Below, piece by piece: positions 1 through 11,707 of a stretch of DNA of 64,000 nt. Numbering within the stretch: the first letter of the stretch is position 1; every line of letters starts with the position of its first letter. Source of the stretch: Mya arenaria (lineage: Eukaryota; Mollusca; Bivalvia; Myida; Myidae); the NCBI RefSeq assembly GCF_026914265.1, contig NC_069136.1:36501406-36565405 (forward strand), written 5' to 3'. The notes beneath the pieces were generated by a model. It saw nothing but the letters and a program-made list of their open reading frames with translations. It ran no database searches and had not been told where the DNA came from. The translations under genes and the position numbers were made by a program.

Positions 1-529
1 TGTATACGGATGGTTAATAATGTCAGAAATCATTACATTTAACTATGCTGCTAGTAAATCTTGTAGTAATTTCAATTAAGCATTTTAACTTAATTACTTT
101 ACTCTTGGAAATCTTAGTTTTTTTTATGCAATAATTAATGCTCTTCACTGGCAATCGATTTTAAACACTAAAACTAATTAATACCATTCCTAAAAATTTA
201 ACAAACAACTTCTACTGAGATACCTTAATTCATACATCCAAGGTTTTTTTCAATAGAAAATGGCTGAGGACAGGGAGTTCCGAATGCACAAGGGTATTGA
301 TGTTTATAATAATGACGTCCATATGTTAGTGTACTGTCAACGGAACTGTGAACAATATCACAATTTGCAGAGACATAACAGCTATAAGTTTTAAGCAATG
401 GCTTTAACATATCCCAGAATCAGGAAATTGTTCCACTGCAATATGTCTATAATGGTTCGCACATCTACTAAAAAAGACATGTTGCTATTTAAGAATAGGT
501 TGGTTTAATTATATAGGCTTTTAAGTTTA
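1..529. other. AT-rich stretch, nothing recognised
   Basis: No coding exon, RNA gene or clear repeat was recognised here on either strand. The small open frames show no family motif or splice context. Confidence 0.5.
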
Positions 530-1028
530 GCAGTGTGTGTATACTATGTGATAAATTATGTCATAAATGCTACGTCGGAAGGCAATATTTAACTTCAAAT
601 GAAGACTTTAAACAAAGATAATTTTTCTATTTATTCACAATATTAAATGAAACATGGCGCAGTCTACGCCGCTTGCATAGCCCTGCCTTCGGTCTTTTAT
701 TACTACTAGAGTTTGATTGAGAGTTTAGATTGTTAAACACTTTGACAAACAAACCATTTAACAAAATGGCCGCCTGAATCGTAGCACTGTCAAAACAATG
801 TTTTGGAAACAGGTTTGTCGAAGTGTTTGAGGAAACTACTAACCTAGTCAAACTCTGGTAATATAACGAAGGCGGGGCTCTTTATGCGGCATAGACTGCC
901 CTTTGGTTCATTTAAAAAATGGTGAAGAAAAAGAAAAGTTATCTTTGTTTTAAGTCATCATTCGAAGCAAAATGTTGCCTTTCGATGTAGCATTAATGAC
1001 GTAATTTATCACGTGGTACACATACACT
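530..1028. repeat. Foldback MITE-like element with long inverted ends
   Basis: The left end (from about 535, gataaattatgtcataaa then ctacgtcggaaggcaa) is the imperfect reverse complement of the right end (about 970-1028, ttgcctttcgatgtag then tgacgtaatttatcac). The inverted symmetry continues inward: the ends of the 660-700 block and the 870-900 block also pair. No transposase is present, so it would depend on a partner element. A right-hand copy lies at about 60420-60735. Confidence 0.75.
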
Positions 1029-1367
1029 GTTTACTGAGAAGGAGCCGTTTTTAAAGTAAGGAAACAGTAGAAATTTAAAGGCTTACAGCAGAGATAATTC
1101 CGTAATTTTTGAAATTGAGTGCTTCATTTCCTGCATTCTAGGACAATCTGAGGGCATGTTTAGAACCAACTATAATTTCGTAATATATTTTCACACAAAA
1201 AGAAGGGATCGATAAGTTTTTCAAGGAAAATTAGGTAAAGTAGGAGCCTGACAAAAAGTATGGAATTTAAGAAAAAAAGAGGGCCCACTTTAAAGCCTGT
1301 TTTAAGTAGAACTGTTAACATATTATTTCTTATTAATTTCCTTTAACTTTCGTGTTAACTTTTGTTA

Positions 1368-1692
1368 TGCACCAGTCAATTGTAACAACGGCCCCCCCAG
1401 GTCCGGGGGTATACCGGGGATAGCCGGGGAAATGGGCCGTGTTTTTACCTTCCAGGTGGCCCCGCAGTGCCGGGTGAATGCGGTGGTTTTGTCTTCCTGC
1501 CAAATATAGCGGGGAATGGGCCTTACCTAAAGTCCCTTGGGTGCATGGGCATTTGGCGGGGGTTTCACGAGCAGTTCGTCCCCACAAGGCGGGGACTTTG
1601 CCCAGGCTTGGCTGGACCGAAAGTCAAAGTCCCCGCTATTCCCCGGACCTGGGGGGGGGGGGGGGGGGGCCGTGGTTACAACTGACTGGTGC
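1368..1692. repeat. GC-rich MITE with TIR GCACCAGTCAATTGTAAC, copy 1
   Basis: The element begins tgcaccagtcaattgtaac and ends with the inverted form gttacaactgactggtgc, about 325 bp apart. The interior is far more G+C-rich than the surroundings, with runs of C and a G run of about 19 near 1650-1668. Copies at 15701-16038 and 19651-19968 share the ends and the interior blocks (for example gtccgggg, ccccgctatt). It is non-coding, and the overlapping open frames are low-complexity artefacts. Confidence 0.85.
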
Positions 1693-2131
1693 GTTACATT
1701 TATTTGTTTTTTTCTACAACAACTTATACTGTAATCAAGAGTATACTGTGTATGACCAACATTTAATTAATGAAAAAGAAGACAGATTTATCATGTAACC
1801 GATATATTCAACAGATTTCATTTATCTTATCAAGTCTGACATGTTTTTGGCACCATTTTCAGAAAGACTTGAAGGTTCCATATTTTACTTCAAGAATTGT
1901 TCTCCAGTGATATGCATGAGACATAGTTTATTTATCCATCCTATCATTTTATGTTCCATTTTTTCCTCTGTATTGATCTAGGCAATCTTACGGTGCATTT
2001 TTTTGCTTGGCAATAAATGATTCAATTTCAATGTTATTGTAATTCTTTTAGTACAAAAAATTGCATAAAAATGTATTAGCAACAAAAAACCCAGTTCTGT
2101 GTGGTATTTTATATTGGTCTTAATTGAATCT
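1693..2131. other. AT-rich stretch, nothing recognised
   Basis: No gene or repeat could be supported between the two MITEs. Confidence 0.4.
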
Positions 2132-2490
2132 TAAAGCTGCACTCTCACAGATATATCATTTTTACAACTTTTTTATTTTTTGTCTTGGAAAGAGCAAATT
2201 TTTGCATAAATATCTGCAAACCAATGATATAAGGTTGCTGACAAAAAATCAGATCGTACATGGTCTTATTTCTGTTTGAAAATTAATGATTTATGACTTA
2301 AACCATTACTAACGGTTTAAGAAAAATGCATAAAACATCAATTTTTGAACTTCAATATAAAAATCTGCTATCTTATTTTTGTCAGCAGTCTTATTATAAG
2401 ACTGGTTTCCATGGATTTTCGCAAAAATTGGCTCGTTCCAAGACAAAAAAAAAGTTGCCAAAATATTCAATCTGTGAGAGTGCAGCTTTA
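2132..2490. repeat. MITE family A, full copy (TIR TAAAGCTGCACTCTCACAGA)
   Basis: A 359-bp palindromic element. It starts taaagctgcactctcacag and ends with the inverted counterpart ctgtgagagtgcagcttta. The inverted similarity extends inward through ttttgtcttgga / ccaagacaaaa. The flanks are consistent with a TA target duplication. A half copy is at 26341-26530 and a right-end fragment at 10870-10985. The terminal taaag.tgcactct also resembles family B (37487, 51641, 12233), so the two families may share a mobilising transposase. Confidence 0.85.
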
Positions 2491-2671
2491 AAAAACAATG
2501 TAGCTAATATGATTGCTCGATATAAAAAACTGACGTATACAGTGAATGAAGTCATTGATGTATGACCATAAGATTTACTTCAGTTACATATATATTGATT
2601 ACCACCATAATACCAGAGCATATGCATGATTATCCAAGCTAGAAAACAAATTAATGACATCATGAAGAATT

Positions 2672-2865
2672 TTGCTTGGTTGTTAGCACACTCACTCCTC
2701 ACCAAGGCAACCCGGGTTTGATTCCCAGCCTGGGCGCATGTGAGTTTGGTTAGTGGTCACCAAGCCGGACAAGTAGCTTTTCTTTGGGTACTCCAGTTTC
2801 CCCCACAACACAAGACCACACTCTCGCGTAACATCGTGCCAACGAGAGTAACTTAGTATAAGTTA
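2672..2865 (+). repeat. tRNA-derived SINE, copy 1
   Basis: A tRNA-like head with a Pol III B-box-like gggtttgattccc (about 2713-2725) is followed by a conserved core containing gtggtcaccaagcc, a pyrimidine-rich tactccagtttccccc and cacaacacaagaccacactc, ending near acgagag. The same arrangement occurs at 6512-6712, and a core fragment lies in reverse at about 42575-42680. This is the architecture of metazoan tRNA-SINEs with a shared central domain; I cannot name the subfamily. Confidence 0.8.
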
Positions 2866-3560
2866 TATCACAACTTCCTTCACAATCATTGTAAAATATA
2901 TACCGGTAATGCTTAAACTAAGAATTTTGCTACTGGAAAAAAGCTATTTTCATTTTCAAACGACCAAGTATCTAGAATCCAGATTAAGTTTTCTTGTTAA
3001 CAAAGAAAAGCACTATTTTTCTCATAAAATTATATTCTGGGAAAAATAATCATCTCAGTAATGATGCCCATTTATTCATTACAGCAACTGATTAAAGAAC
3101 CATCACACCGAAGATGTTTATTGTTACCTCTTCTTAAAGAAAATTATTTGAATATCTGAAATAAAAGCATCATTAATTTCTTCATAGCAGTCTTTATGGA
3201 GGGTTAACACAATTTACAGGCACCCTATGATTCCAAATAATAAGGGAGATTATAGAAAAAAATGTCTAAAAAAAGTCCATATTACTCAGGGTACAATTTG
3301 GCTTTCAAAACCATGCAGATAAATCATGCAATCACTGCATTTCAGCTTGGTTATTTAAGGTCCAGTCAGAACAAAAGATTATAACAGAGAAGATGAATAC
3401 CCCCAGACACCCTCAGGACACTGGAATTGTTACATGTCAAGTTGCAGAATTTACCAGTGAAATGTGAAAGGAATCATGGTAGATGAACAGCAGCCTTTGC
3501 TAACCAACATTCATATGAATTAAGATGCATGGGTGTGGTACTGCAACTGGAACTAATAGA
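2866..3560. other. Non-coding stretch, nothing recognised
   Basis: AT-rich, with no gene or clear repeat seen. Confidence 0.4.
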
Positions 3561-4470
3561 TTATTTCTAGATTTAAACAAAGGGAAATAATTAACCACTT
3601 CCTTATTTTTTTAATTAAACAAAGGGAAACAATCACAACCACCTCTTTTATTATTCAATTAATCAGAAGTAAATAATTGGAACGACCTCCTGTTTTTCTT
3701 GAATGAAATGAAAGGAAACAGTTGGAACCACCTCATACTTTCTTGAATTAAACAAAGGGAGACAATCAGGACCACCTCCTTTTTTAATTAAATAAAGGGA
3801 GACAATCAGAACCACCTCCTTTTTCTTGAATTAAACGAAGGGAGACAATCAGAACCAACTCCTTTATCTTGAATTAAACAAAGGGAGACAATCAGAACCA
3901 CCTCATTTTTCTTCAATTAAACAAAGGGAAACAATTAGAATCATCTCTATTCTTCTTGAATTTAACATAGGGAGACAATCAGATCCACCTCCTTTTTCTT
4001 GAATTATACAAAGGGAGACAATCAGAACGACCTTCTTTTTCTTGAATTTAACAAAGGAAAACAACTAGAACCACCTCTATTTTTCTTGAATTATACAAAG
4101 GAAAACATTCCGAGCTACCTCCTTTTTTTGAATTAAACAAAGGGAGACAATCAGAACCACCTCCTTTTTCTTGTATTAAACAAAGGGAAACAATCAGAAC
4201 CACTGCCTTTTTTAATTTAACAAAGGGAAACAATTAAAATCACCTCTATTTTTCTTAAATTAAACAAAGGGAGACAATAAGAATGACCTCCTTTTTTCTT
4301 GAATTAAACAAAGGGAAACAATTAGAATCACCTCTATTTCACTTGAATTAAACAAAGGGAGACAATAAGAACGACCTCCTTTTTCTTAAACATAAACAAA
4401 GGGCGACATAAGCACCATCTCCTTTGTTTCATTAAACAAAAGTAAACAATTCGAACCATCTCATTTTGGG
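3561..4470. repeat. 43-bp minisatellite array
   Basis: About 20 imperfect copies of a ~43-bp unit, with core ttgaattaaacaaaggga followed by gacaatcagaaccacctcctttttc. Copies vary by substitutions and small indels. The minus-strand open frame here is an artefact of the repeat period. Confidence 0.93.
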
Positions 4471-4861
4471 TTTTAAATTACACTTCTTCATGGACAAATA
4501 ATCATAAGTAAACAACAAGTTGCCAGAAATATTTGGACAATTGAATGAAATATGCATGGACTGAAATGACAGCTGATTTGTCATTGGATGCATATGAGGC
4601 AGGTCATCTACTGGTCATACCTAATCTTCATGTCAAGTTTGATGACCATAGGTCCGGGAATTGTTGAGTTATCACTCGGACAAGCTTTGGTCTTCCAACA
4701 GACCGACCGACATGTGCAAAGCAATTATATAACCCCTCTGCTTCGAAGGGGGGCATAATTAAACTAGATGTTCACTGAAAACTGATACTTCAACTCATGC
4801 ATTTAGTGACATATAAATTTCTACTGTCTACTATATAAGAAAATAAAATATGGACAATCAG
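4471..4861. repeat. Flank of the repeat complex with gaccgaccgac and a terminal hairpin
   Basis: The stretch around 4690-4760 (gaccgaccgacatgtgcaaa, then a cccct...gaagggggg hairpin and gcataa) is repeated almost identically at about 5640-5700 at the far end of the 145-bp array. The two probably represent the same terminal module of one repeat family. Nothing coding is seen. Confidence 0.55.
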
Positions 4862-5590
4862 AAAACCTTTTTTCAGCTTACAGTCACACTGACCTTGACC
4901 TTTGACCCACTGACCTCAAAATCAATAGGGTTCATCTGCTGGTCATGACCAATAAGCCTACCTAGTATGAGGTCCCTGGGTCAAAGCGTTCTCAAGTTAT
5001 TGATCGGAAACCGTTTTTCATGTTAAGGTCACACTGACCTTGACCTTTGACCCACTGACCTCAAAATCAATAGGGTTCATCTGCTGGTCATGACCAATAC
5101 ACCTACCAAGTATGAGGTTCCTGGGTCAAAGCGTTCTCAAGTTATTGATCGGAAACCGTTTTTCATGTAAAGGTCACACTGACCTTGACCTTTGACCCAC
5201 TGACCTCAAAATCAATAGGGTTCATCTGCTGGTCATGACCAATAAGCCTACCTAGTATGAGGGTCCCTGGGTCAAAGCGTTCTCAAGTTATTGATCGGAA
5301 ACCGTTTTTCATGTTAAGGTCACACTGACCTTGACCTTTGACCCACTGACCTCAAAATCAATAGGGTTCATCTGCTGGTCATGACCAATACACCTACCAA
5401 GTATGAGGTTCCTGGGTCAAAGCGTTCTCAAGTTATTGATCGGAAACCGTTTTTCATGTAAAGGTCACACTGACCTTGATCTTTGACCCACTGACCTCAA
5501 AATCAATAGGGTTCATCTGCTGGTGATGACCAATACACATACCAAGTATGAGGTCCCTCGGTCAAAGCGTTCTCAAGTTATTGATCGGAA
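4862..5590. repeat. 145-bp tandem array with nuclear-receptor half-site motifs
   Basis: Five copies. The motif gaccttgacc recurs at 4891, 5036, 5181 and 5327, and a variant at 5472, giving spacings of 145-146 bp. Each unit carries tgaccttgacctttgaccc, which reads on the other strand as AGGTCA-type half-sites in DR1 spacing next to a TCAAGGTCA-type half-site. Copies are very similar, suggesting recent amplification or homogenisation. Binding is not shown by sequence alone. Confidence 0.95.
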
Positions 5591-5605
5591 ACCATTTGGT
5601 ATTCC

Positions 5606-5656
5606 GACCGACCGACCGACAGACAGACAGACCGACCGACCGACCGACCGACCGAC
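5606..5656. repeat. (ACCG)n/(ACAG)n microsatellite
   Basis: Runs of gaccgaccgac interrupted by agacagacag directly after the last 145-bp unit. Confidence 0.95.
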
Positions 5657-5700
5657 ATGTGCAAAACAATATACCCCACTTTTTTCAAAAGGGGGCATAA

Positions 5701-6511
5701 ATATGAACACAAATATTGAACAATATTTATTTCCTTGACAATTAAATACGGAAGTTGTTTTATACTGTGAAATGACTAAAGCCAACAGCGCTAACTATTT
5801 GCATTCTTGAATCAATTGCAAATCTTTATCCAAGTCCAAACACTTACAGATTGGCTGAAGTCAACTGGCTTAAAGAAATGTTTGTCAAACAATTAAAATA
5901 ACAATTGAGCTATTTCACAAGAAGGCTACTTTTTCAGGTTAAAAAAAATGTGTCTATTAGTTCTGTCCACAAGATTGAATAAATATTGCAGGAACTTATG
6001 AATATCTTAATTTTATGGCCTAAGATTTTTACACTTTTTTCAACTAAGATTAGGAACACAAAAAGCTGCTGGGCCCATTTCAGAAAAGATAGAAAGGCCC
6101 AAGATTGAAATTTCCAGGCATAAACTTGTTTCGGGCGTAAACTGCGTCCCAATAAATATAAATATGTTAGGACATATATCGCACATATTCTGCTTATAAC
6201 TTTAAGTGTGTACCTGAGCACTCTTAAACTGCAACTAAGCTATCTTATTGAAAAAAGGCTCTGATGCAAAATTTCATCTGTTGTTTTGTTGAAAAACGCG
6301 TTAACCCAATAATTTCTAAAGTCAAATTTAAGGGCCTTTCTAAACATATGTGTATGCCGCTGGCAACAAGTGTACTAAAATTCATGTGAATATCTTGAAC
6401 TGAGTGTTTTAACATTTTGCGCAAGTATATGCAAAACAACACGAATAACAGCAAATAACAGCGACTCTGACCATGACACCAATGCTATCACAATACCCCA
6501 AGGTTTTGACA
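5701..6511. other. Non-coding stretch, nothing recognised
   Basis: Open frames on the minus strand (to 95 aa) lack family motifs and splice context. Nothing else is recognised. Confidence 0.4.
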
Positions 6512-6712
6512 AGCTTCAGTTGTCTGCTTAATACAGTGGTTAGAGCACTGTTGCTCCTCGCATAGGCGAACCAAATTAGATTCCCAGCCTAGGAGCGTGT
6601 GAGTTTGGTTTGTGGTCACCAAGCCAGACAAGTGGGTTTCCTCCAGGTTCTCCGGTTTCACCCACAACACAAGACCACACTCTCGCGAAGCATTGTTCTA
6701 ACGAGAGGGATT
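6512..6712 (+). repeat. tRNA-derived SINE, copy 2
   Basis: Same family as 2672-2865. An A-box-like acagtggttagagcac lies near 6533, a decayed B box (ttagattccc) near 6576, and the core runs through gtggtcaccaagcc, ctccggtttc and cacaacacaagaccacactc. Confidence 0.8.
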
Positions 6713-7300
6713 AAAATCAGCAGTATAACCTGTTTAACAATCACCATATAATAAATAAGTTCAAACTAATCTAAACTGACAAGCTTAACACAATAACGCT
6801 CTAAAATAATTTAAAATATCACAGTTTATGAAATAATGCTTGTAAAAGATTTTTACAATCTTCTGAATTATACAACAGACTAAAACTTCAAGACCCCAAT
6901 TTTTTTCCGTTATCTCTTACTGCCAGGCTACTGCATAATTTCGTCCAATATAATTCCTGTTGTCAATCACAGAAACCATTTCAAGACAGGACTTGGCATT
7001 TTTCAATTCCGTTATAGTGCATGAAAATAACCATGTCTGCTTTGAAGCAAGCCTTAAAAGCTTTATACCCTCTCTGAGAGCATTTCACCAGTATTATTAC
7101 TGCTACATAAAGACTGATCTGTCCGCTGAAATGTTTAATGCAATTTTAACTGTTTTTAATGTTTTCTAGCTTTTGGTAAATCTTCTTGAAATTTAATTCA
7201 AAATAACAACAATTCTCAATGTTCCCTGAGACAACCTTAAATTTACATTAAATTGGGCCAATTGTTAGAACTTTGTTCTAGTTTACAATGTCAATAACAT
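6713..7300. other. Non-coding stretch, nothing recognised
   Basis: No gene or repeat could be supported. Confidence 0.4.
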
Positions 7301-7722
7301 TTAAAGGCTGGCAGCGATGCAAAAGTGGGTGGGGAAGGTAAAAAACTAAAACTTTTAAAAAGTACATGTTTTATTCAGTTTTGAGGAGCGATCTTGTTTG
7401 GGGATGAAGCATTATAGCTGCAATCAACACAAAGCCCCAAAACATTGTTGATTAGGCAGTTTCGTTAAAATTAGACTCACAAACATATTCTTTTTGCATT
7501 AAGACATTTCTGGGAAAACGTAAATGCTATTTGATTGGAAATCTGATAAAATATTATTTCATAAAAAATGCTCAACTCCTAATTACTGTTTTTCATGTTG
7601 CAATGGATATATGAATCATGTTTGTTAAATATTGAACCTCAAAACTAAATAGAAATTGATTTTTTTTAAACATTTTAATTTTGGTCCTTCAATCGACTTT
7701 TGCGTCGCTGCCAACCCTTAAA
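7301..7722. repeat. MITE with TIR TTAAAGGCTGGCAGCGATGC
   Basis: The left end ttaaaggctggcagcgatgc continues aaaagt. The right end is its imperfect inverted form (acttttgcgtcgctgccaac then ccttaa). The ~420-bp interior is AT-rich and non-coding. The ends match over about 25 bp with few mismatches. Confidence 0.82.
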
Positions 7723-7752
7723 GGTAAACTATTGGATGATGTGTTCATATAT

Positions 7753-8257
7753 TTAAAGTGACTGTACTCCGTATGATGAAAAAGCGAAAAAAAGAAGAAA
7801 ATTGTCGAAAAACTGACATAATCATGGTATCGATGTGTACAATGCATTGAAACTCAGTAACTGAAGTACCACATAGTTAAATTAGTACAATTAATTTATT
7901 TTTCGCAGTGTTTTCGTATTTTTCCATTAAAAAATATTACTGGATATGTCTACCTAGTAGAATTCATTCCTTATGCGTGATTGGCTAGTCAATGTTATCA
8001 CGTGATATTACCAAGTTAGGTGTATAGCTTAACCGTCTCACAATCTCACCCGTTTACAGTGAGCCTTCGTAGCTCAGTGGATACGACGCTGGACTGCAAT
8101 TTTGGCGACACCGGTTCGAACCGGGTCTTTGCTACTTTTTTTTATCTTCTTCACAATTATGATATCAACGAGTAAAACATTTTATTAAATAATTGTTCTG
8201 AGATTCGTTACAGAAAAAACTTTTTTTGGTGCTAATTTGGTGTACAGTCCCTTTTAA
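7753..8257. repeat. Inverted-repeat element with an internal tRNA-like sequence
   Basis: The left end taaagtgactgtactc pairs with the right end gtgtacagtcccttttaa, about 500 bp apart, in the manner of a MITE. The interior includes a tRNA-like block (8062-8143). The left half (gatgaaaaagcgaaaaaaag then aagaaaattgtc) has a diverged partner at 22597-22760. Confidence 0.7.
8062..8143 (+). pseudogene. tRNA-like sequence with A and B boxes and a T-run terminator
   Basis: The block has an A-box-like tagctcagtggatacgac, a possible anticodon loop ctgcaat (GCA, cysteine type), a strong B box ggttcgaacc and a Pol III terminator-like run of T at 8136-8143. The acceptor and D stems do not pair well, so I read it as a tRNA pseudogene or tRNA-derived module of the surrounding element rather than a working tRNA. 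Confidence 0.55.
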
Positions 8258-8871
8258 TAAAACAAGTACAGCTAAAACAGTTGTCTGAAATCTTGTTAAA
8301 AATACAGCAGATCACTTTTGTATACATTAAACTTCCAGAGCAATCTAAAGATTTGAAAGTTAACAACTTTCAGTTTCTGTAAGAGTTCTTGTGGGCAAGT
8401 TGTTTTGTTGTCAGTTTTCCATTTTTCTTCTTGACTGTGACAGTTAAGCTAGGTTTGCTCCCCAATAAAACCAGTTTTTTTATATTCTAATTGTATTTTT
8501 CTGCAATTTCGGTATCAAAGGGTAAATAATTATAATATTGGTGGTTGAAAAACACCAGCGAGTAGTCCTTTAAGGAGAAGGGGCAAAGAAGCTTGAGTGT
8601 GGAAGGGGGGTTTCCATAACTATGGAGCAAGACCCATTCTCGGTAAATTTTGAAATTCCTGAGGTCTGCAATGTTCTTGGCATCGATTCTTCTTATTTTC
8701 TTTTTGGGGTCTCATTGCATCTATAGATATTAAAATATGACTTGTGGCAGTTCACAAATTGCTTGCTGACCTCTTAATGCCTGCAAAAATGGCATACTAG
8801 CCTCAACTAACAAAGTTCTAAGACCATGATAGATTAGTTATATGCTTACATACAACCCACATACCTCTTAC
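8258..8871. other. Non-coding stretch, nothing recognised
   Basis: No gene or clear repeat seen. Confidence 0.4.
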
Positions 8872-9190
8872 ATACAGCTCACAAACAGCTCATATATGGC
8901 ACACATACAGCTCACATAAGGCTCATATATGGCTCATATATTCCTCCTGTTTGGATCACATACAGCTCACAAACAGCTCATATATGGCACACATACAGCT
9001 CACATAAGGCTCATATATGGCTCATATATTCCTCCTGTTTGGATCACATACAGCTCACAAACAGCTCATATATGGCACACATACAGCTCACATAAGGCTC
9101 ATATATGGCTCATATATTCCTCCTGTATGGATCACATACAGCTCACATACAGCTCATATATGGCTCACATTCAGCTCACATAAGGCTCGT
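8872..9190. repeat. 88-bp tandem array (cacatacagctca motif)
   Basis: About three full copies and a partial one of an 88-bp unit built from smaller cagctcacatanngctcat sub-repeats. tattcctcctgtttggatca recurs at 88-bp spacing. The two overlapping open frames are offset by exactly one period and are not genes. Confidence 0.93.
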
Positions 9191-9261
9191 ACTGAGTAAT
9201 GACAGTTGAAGTTCTGGCAATCTTGGGAGTAATACAATAATAGAGAGGATAAAAAACACTA

Positions 9262-10025
9262 CTTGGTTATGTGTATGTGGACTACTTTTGTTCATTATGT
9301 CATCCAGATATGTGTTAGTGTGGACTACTTTTGTGCACTTTGTCTGTCATCTACGTGTATGTAAGTGTGGACTTCTTTTTGTGAACGTTGTCTGTCATCC
9401 AGCCTCCAGGTATATGTAAGTGTGGACTACTTTTGTGCACTATATGTCATTAAGGAATATGTATATGTGGAATACTTTTGTGCAATATGTCATCCATGTA
9501 TGTGTATGTATGGACTACTTTTGTGCACTTTGTCTGTCATCAAGGTATATGTAAGTGTGGACTACTTTTGTGCAATATGTCATCCAAGAATATGTAAGTC
9601 TGGACAACTTTTGTGCACTTTGTCGTATGTGTACATGTTGACTCCTTTTGTGAACTTTGTCATCTGGGTATATGAAAGTGTGGACTAGTATTGTGCACTA
9701 TGTCATCCATGTATGTGTATGTGTGGGCTACTTTTTGTGCACTATGTCATCCAGGTATGTGTATGTGTGGACTAGTGTTGTGCACTAAGTCATCAAGGTA
9801 TGTATATGTGCGACCTACTTTTGTGCACTATGTCAATCAGGTATGTGTACCTGTGGCCTACTTTTGTGCACTATGTCAATCAGGTATGTGTACCTGTGGC
9901 CTACTTTTGTGCACTATGTCAATCAGGTATGTGTACCTGTGGCCTCCTTTTGTGCACTATGTCAATCAGGTATGTGTACCTGTGACCTACTTTTGTGCAC
10001 TATGTCATCAAGGCATGTGTTCACT
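9262..10025. repeat. ~43-bp minisatellite array (cttttgtgcactatgtcat motif)
   Basis: About 15 copies carrying ggactacttttgtgcacta. The right-hand copies (9834-10010) are nearly identical at 43-bp spacing, and left-hand copies are diverged with variable length. All open frames (up to 122 aa) here are repeat artefacts. The unit length matches the unrelated array at 3561-4470. Confidence 0.93.
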
Positions 10026-10869
10026 GTACATCTTTAGAATGGCAAGTACAATAGTATAATAAGGAAAGGGACACACTCGATGACCATGGGCCAACAAGAA
10101 CAAGTTAACATTCAAATGCAACTTTAACATGAACGTGTAATTATATGTAAACATTCACATAGTGCTCACTACCTTTCTTATGTAATCACCCAGTTGCGTT
10201 CAGAACCCATGAGCATCGCTGCGTGACGGTCATTCACAGTGTCTCTGAGCCAAATCTGTGCGATTAATTCTCAACAATCAATACACAACACAGTTGTTTT
10301 TCCTGACAACTAGGAACATTACTGCTCTATAGTTTAAACTAGTAAATTGAAGACAAATTGAGAAAGATGTTCTTACATTAAGGAATGGGAATTTTGTGCA
10401 TGTGAATTGTTGCGACCATGACATTTTACAGGAAAATATTCAAATAAAGTAGCATTTCAGGGTTATTTCTCTAGATTTCAGAGAAGGCCCTTAGGGAATG
10501 ATATTTCCAGAGAAAATTTTTAAAGTCTGGGGAAAACGGCATGATTAAAATACATTTTCAGAAGAGCACTAAGGTGCCTATGAATGCTTCCCAGTCCCCT
10601 CCCCCTTGTAAAATTTATTAAGCATAATTATACGTCCATGCGTGTTATGTACATGTAGTAATTATAACGTAAAATAAATGACACCTGCATTTCTGTACTA
10701 GCTGGTAAAGTTAGGTTATCAGATATTTTTTAACTTTTTTTTGCCTAAGAATTAACTCAGATCAGAATGGTAATGGTATAAATAGAATGGGCATAGCTGT
10801 TCTATAACTATTGTGCAGATAAATTAAAATGCTTTTCATTTATACAGCATGCTATTTATTGAACGCTGG
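10026..10869. other. Non-coding stretch, nothing recognised
   Basis: AT-rich, with no gene found. Confidence 0.4.
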
Positions 10870-10985
10870 CCCTAGCAACATGGTACAAAGCAATAACCCC
10901 AGACATTTCTGCAAAATTTGGCTCATTCCAAGACAAAGAGAGAAAAAGTTGTCAAAACAGTCAGACAGTGAGAGTGCAGCTTTAA
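10870..10985 (-). repeat. MITE family A right-end fragment
   Basis: Ends in gtgagagtgcagctttaa and shares ttggctcattccaagacaaa with the right half of the full copy at 2132-2490. The left half is missing. Confidence 0.75.
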
Positions 10986-11379
10986 GACATTCGAGTTATT
11001 GAATTTATGCTAGAGTGCTTAAGGTGAGTCAGTATCATTTGAATCATAAGGGTAGCGTGTGACGCTACAGTTTTCTACCATGTTGCTTAGGTGATATAAG
11101 ACTGCTAGTAACAGGGCTTCCATTAAGAATTAGAAACTGGAAGTATGAACTTCCTGTCCATCAATTTAGAAATGCAATATCTTTTCCCACAATTATTCAA
11201 CTGGCATGTTAAAAATAAAATAATTTGCACATTTAACTTGCCAAATTCAAAGACTTATATCATAATAATTACTTTACTTAAAGACTGATTGAAATTGTGA
11301 CCATAAAAGCAATATTGACACCAGGTTTTGATATTTTGAACTTGCAAGCTTTCAACTTTGGAAGTTTTCTTCTGAATTA

Positions 11380-11707
11380 GGCCTAAAAAAAAAATACATT
11401 TGGTTCGGGTTACCCGACCCTACCTACGGAAAAGGCGCCGACCCTAACGTTTTTATAGTCAGTTTGAAAAAAAAAATGAAAAACTAAAAAAAAAAAAAAT
11501 ATTTTTTTTTTTCTTTTTTTTTTTTGCTTTTCAATATGTAGTTTAAAACCTTAATTGCTTATATAGAAGATAACTTTAACACCATTCTCCAATGATGAAA
11601 ATGACATTCTTATATAAAGCCTAATAAAAAAAAAAAAAAAAAGCCTACCTACCCTACCTATTTTTGAAAAGGATGTAACCCTAACCAAACAATTTTTTTT
11701 TTAGGCC
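11380..11707. repeat. PIF/Harbinger-like MITE (TIR GGCCTAAAAA), copy 1
   Basis: Starts ggcctaaaaaaa and, after catttggttcgggttac, runs through an AT-rich centre to the inverted end gtaaccctaaccaaac then tttttttaggcc. It is flanked on both sides by TTA, the 3-bp target type used by PIF/Harbinger elements. Two more copies lie at 12360-12698 and 12904-13236, and an end fragment at about 21889-21958. No transposase is encoded. Confidence 0.85.

Noticed and set aside
8062-8143. Functional tRNA-Cys gene
   Set aside because: The promoter boxes and GCA loop are present, but the acceptor and D stems do not pair and it sits inside an inverted-repeat element.
8929-9199. Two overlapping 60-84 aa frames
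   Set aside because: Same sequence offset by one 88-bp repeat unit.
9365-10059. Open frames up to 122 aa with repeated Cys/Tyr-rich segments
   Set aside because: They are translations of the ~43-bp minisatellite in several frames; there is no start context, splice site or family match.
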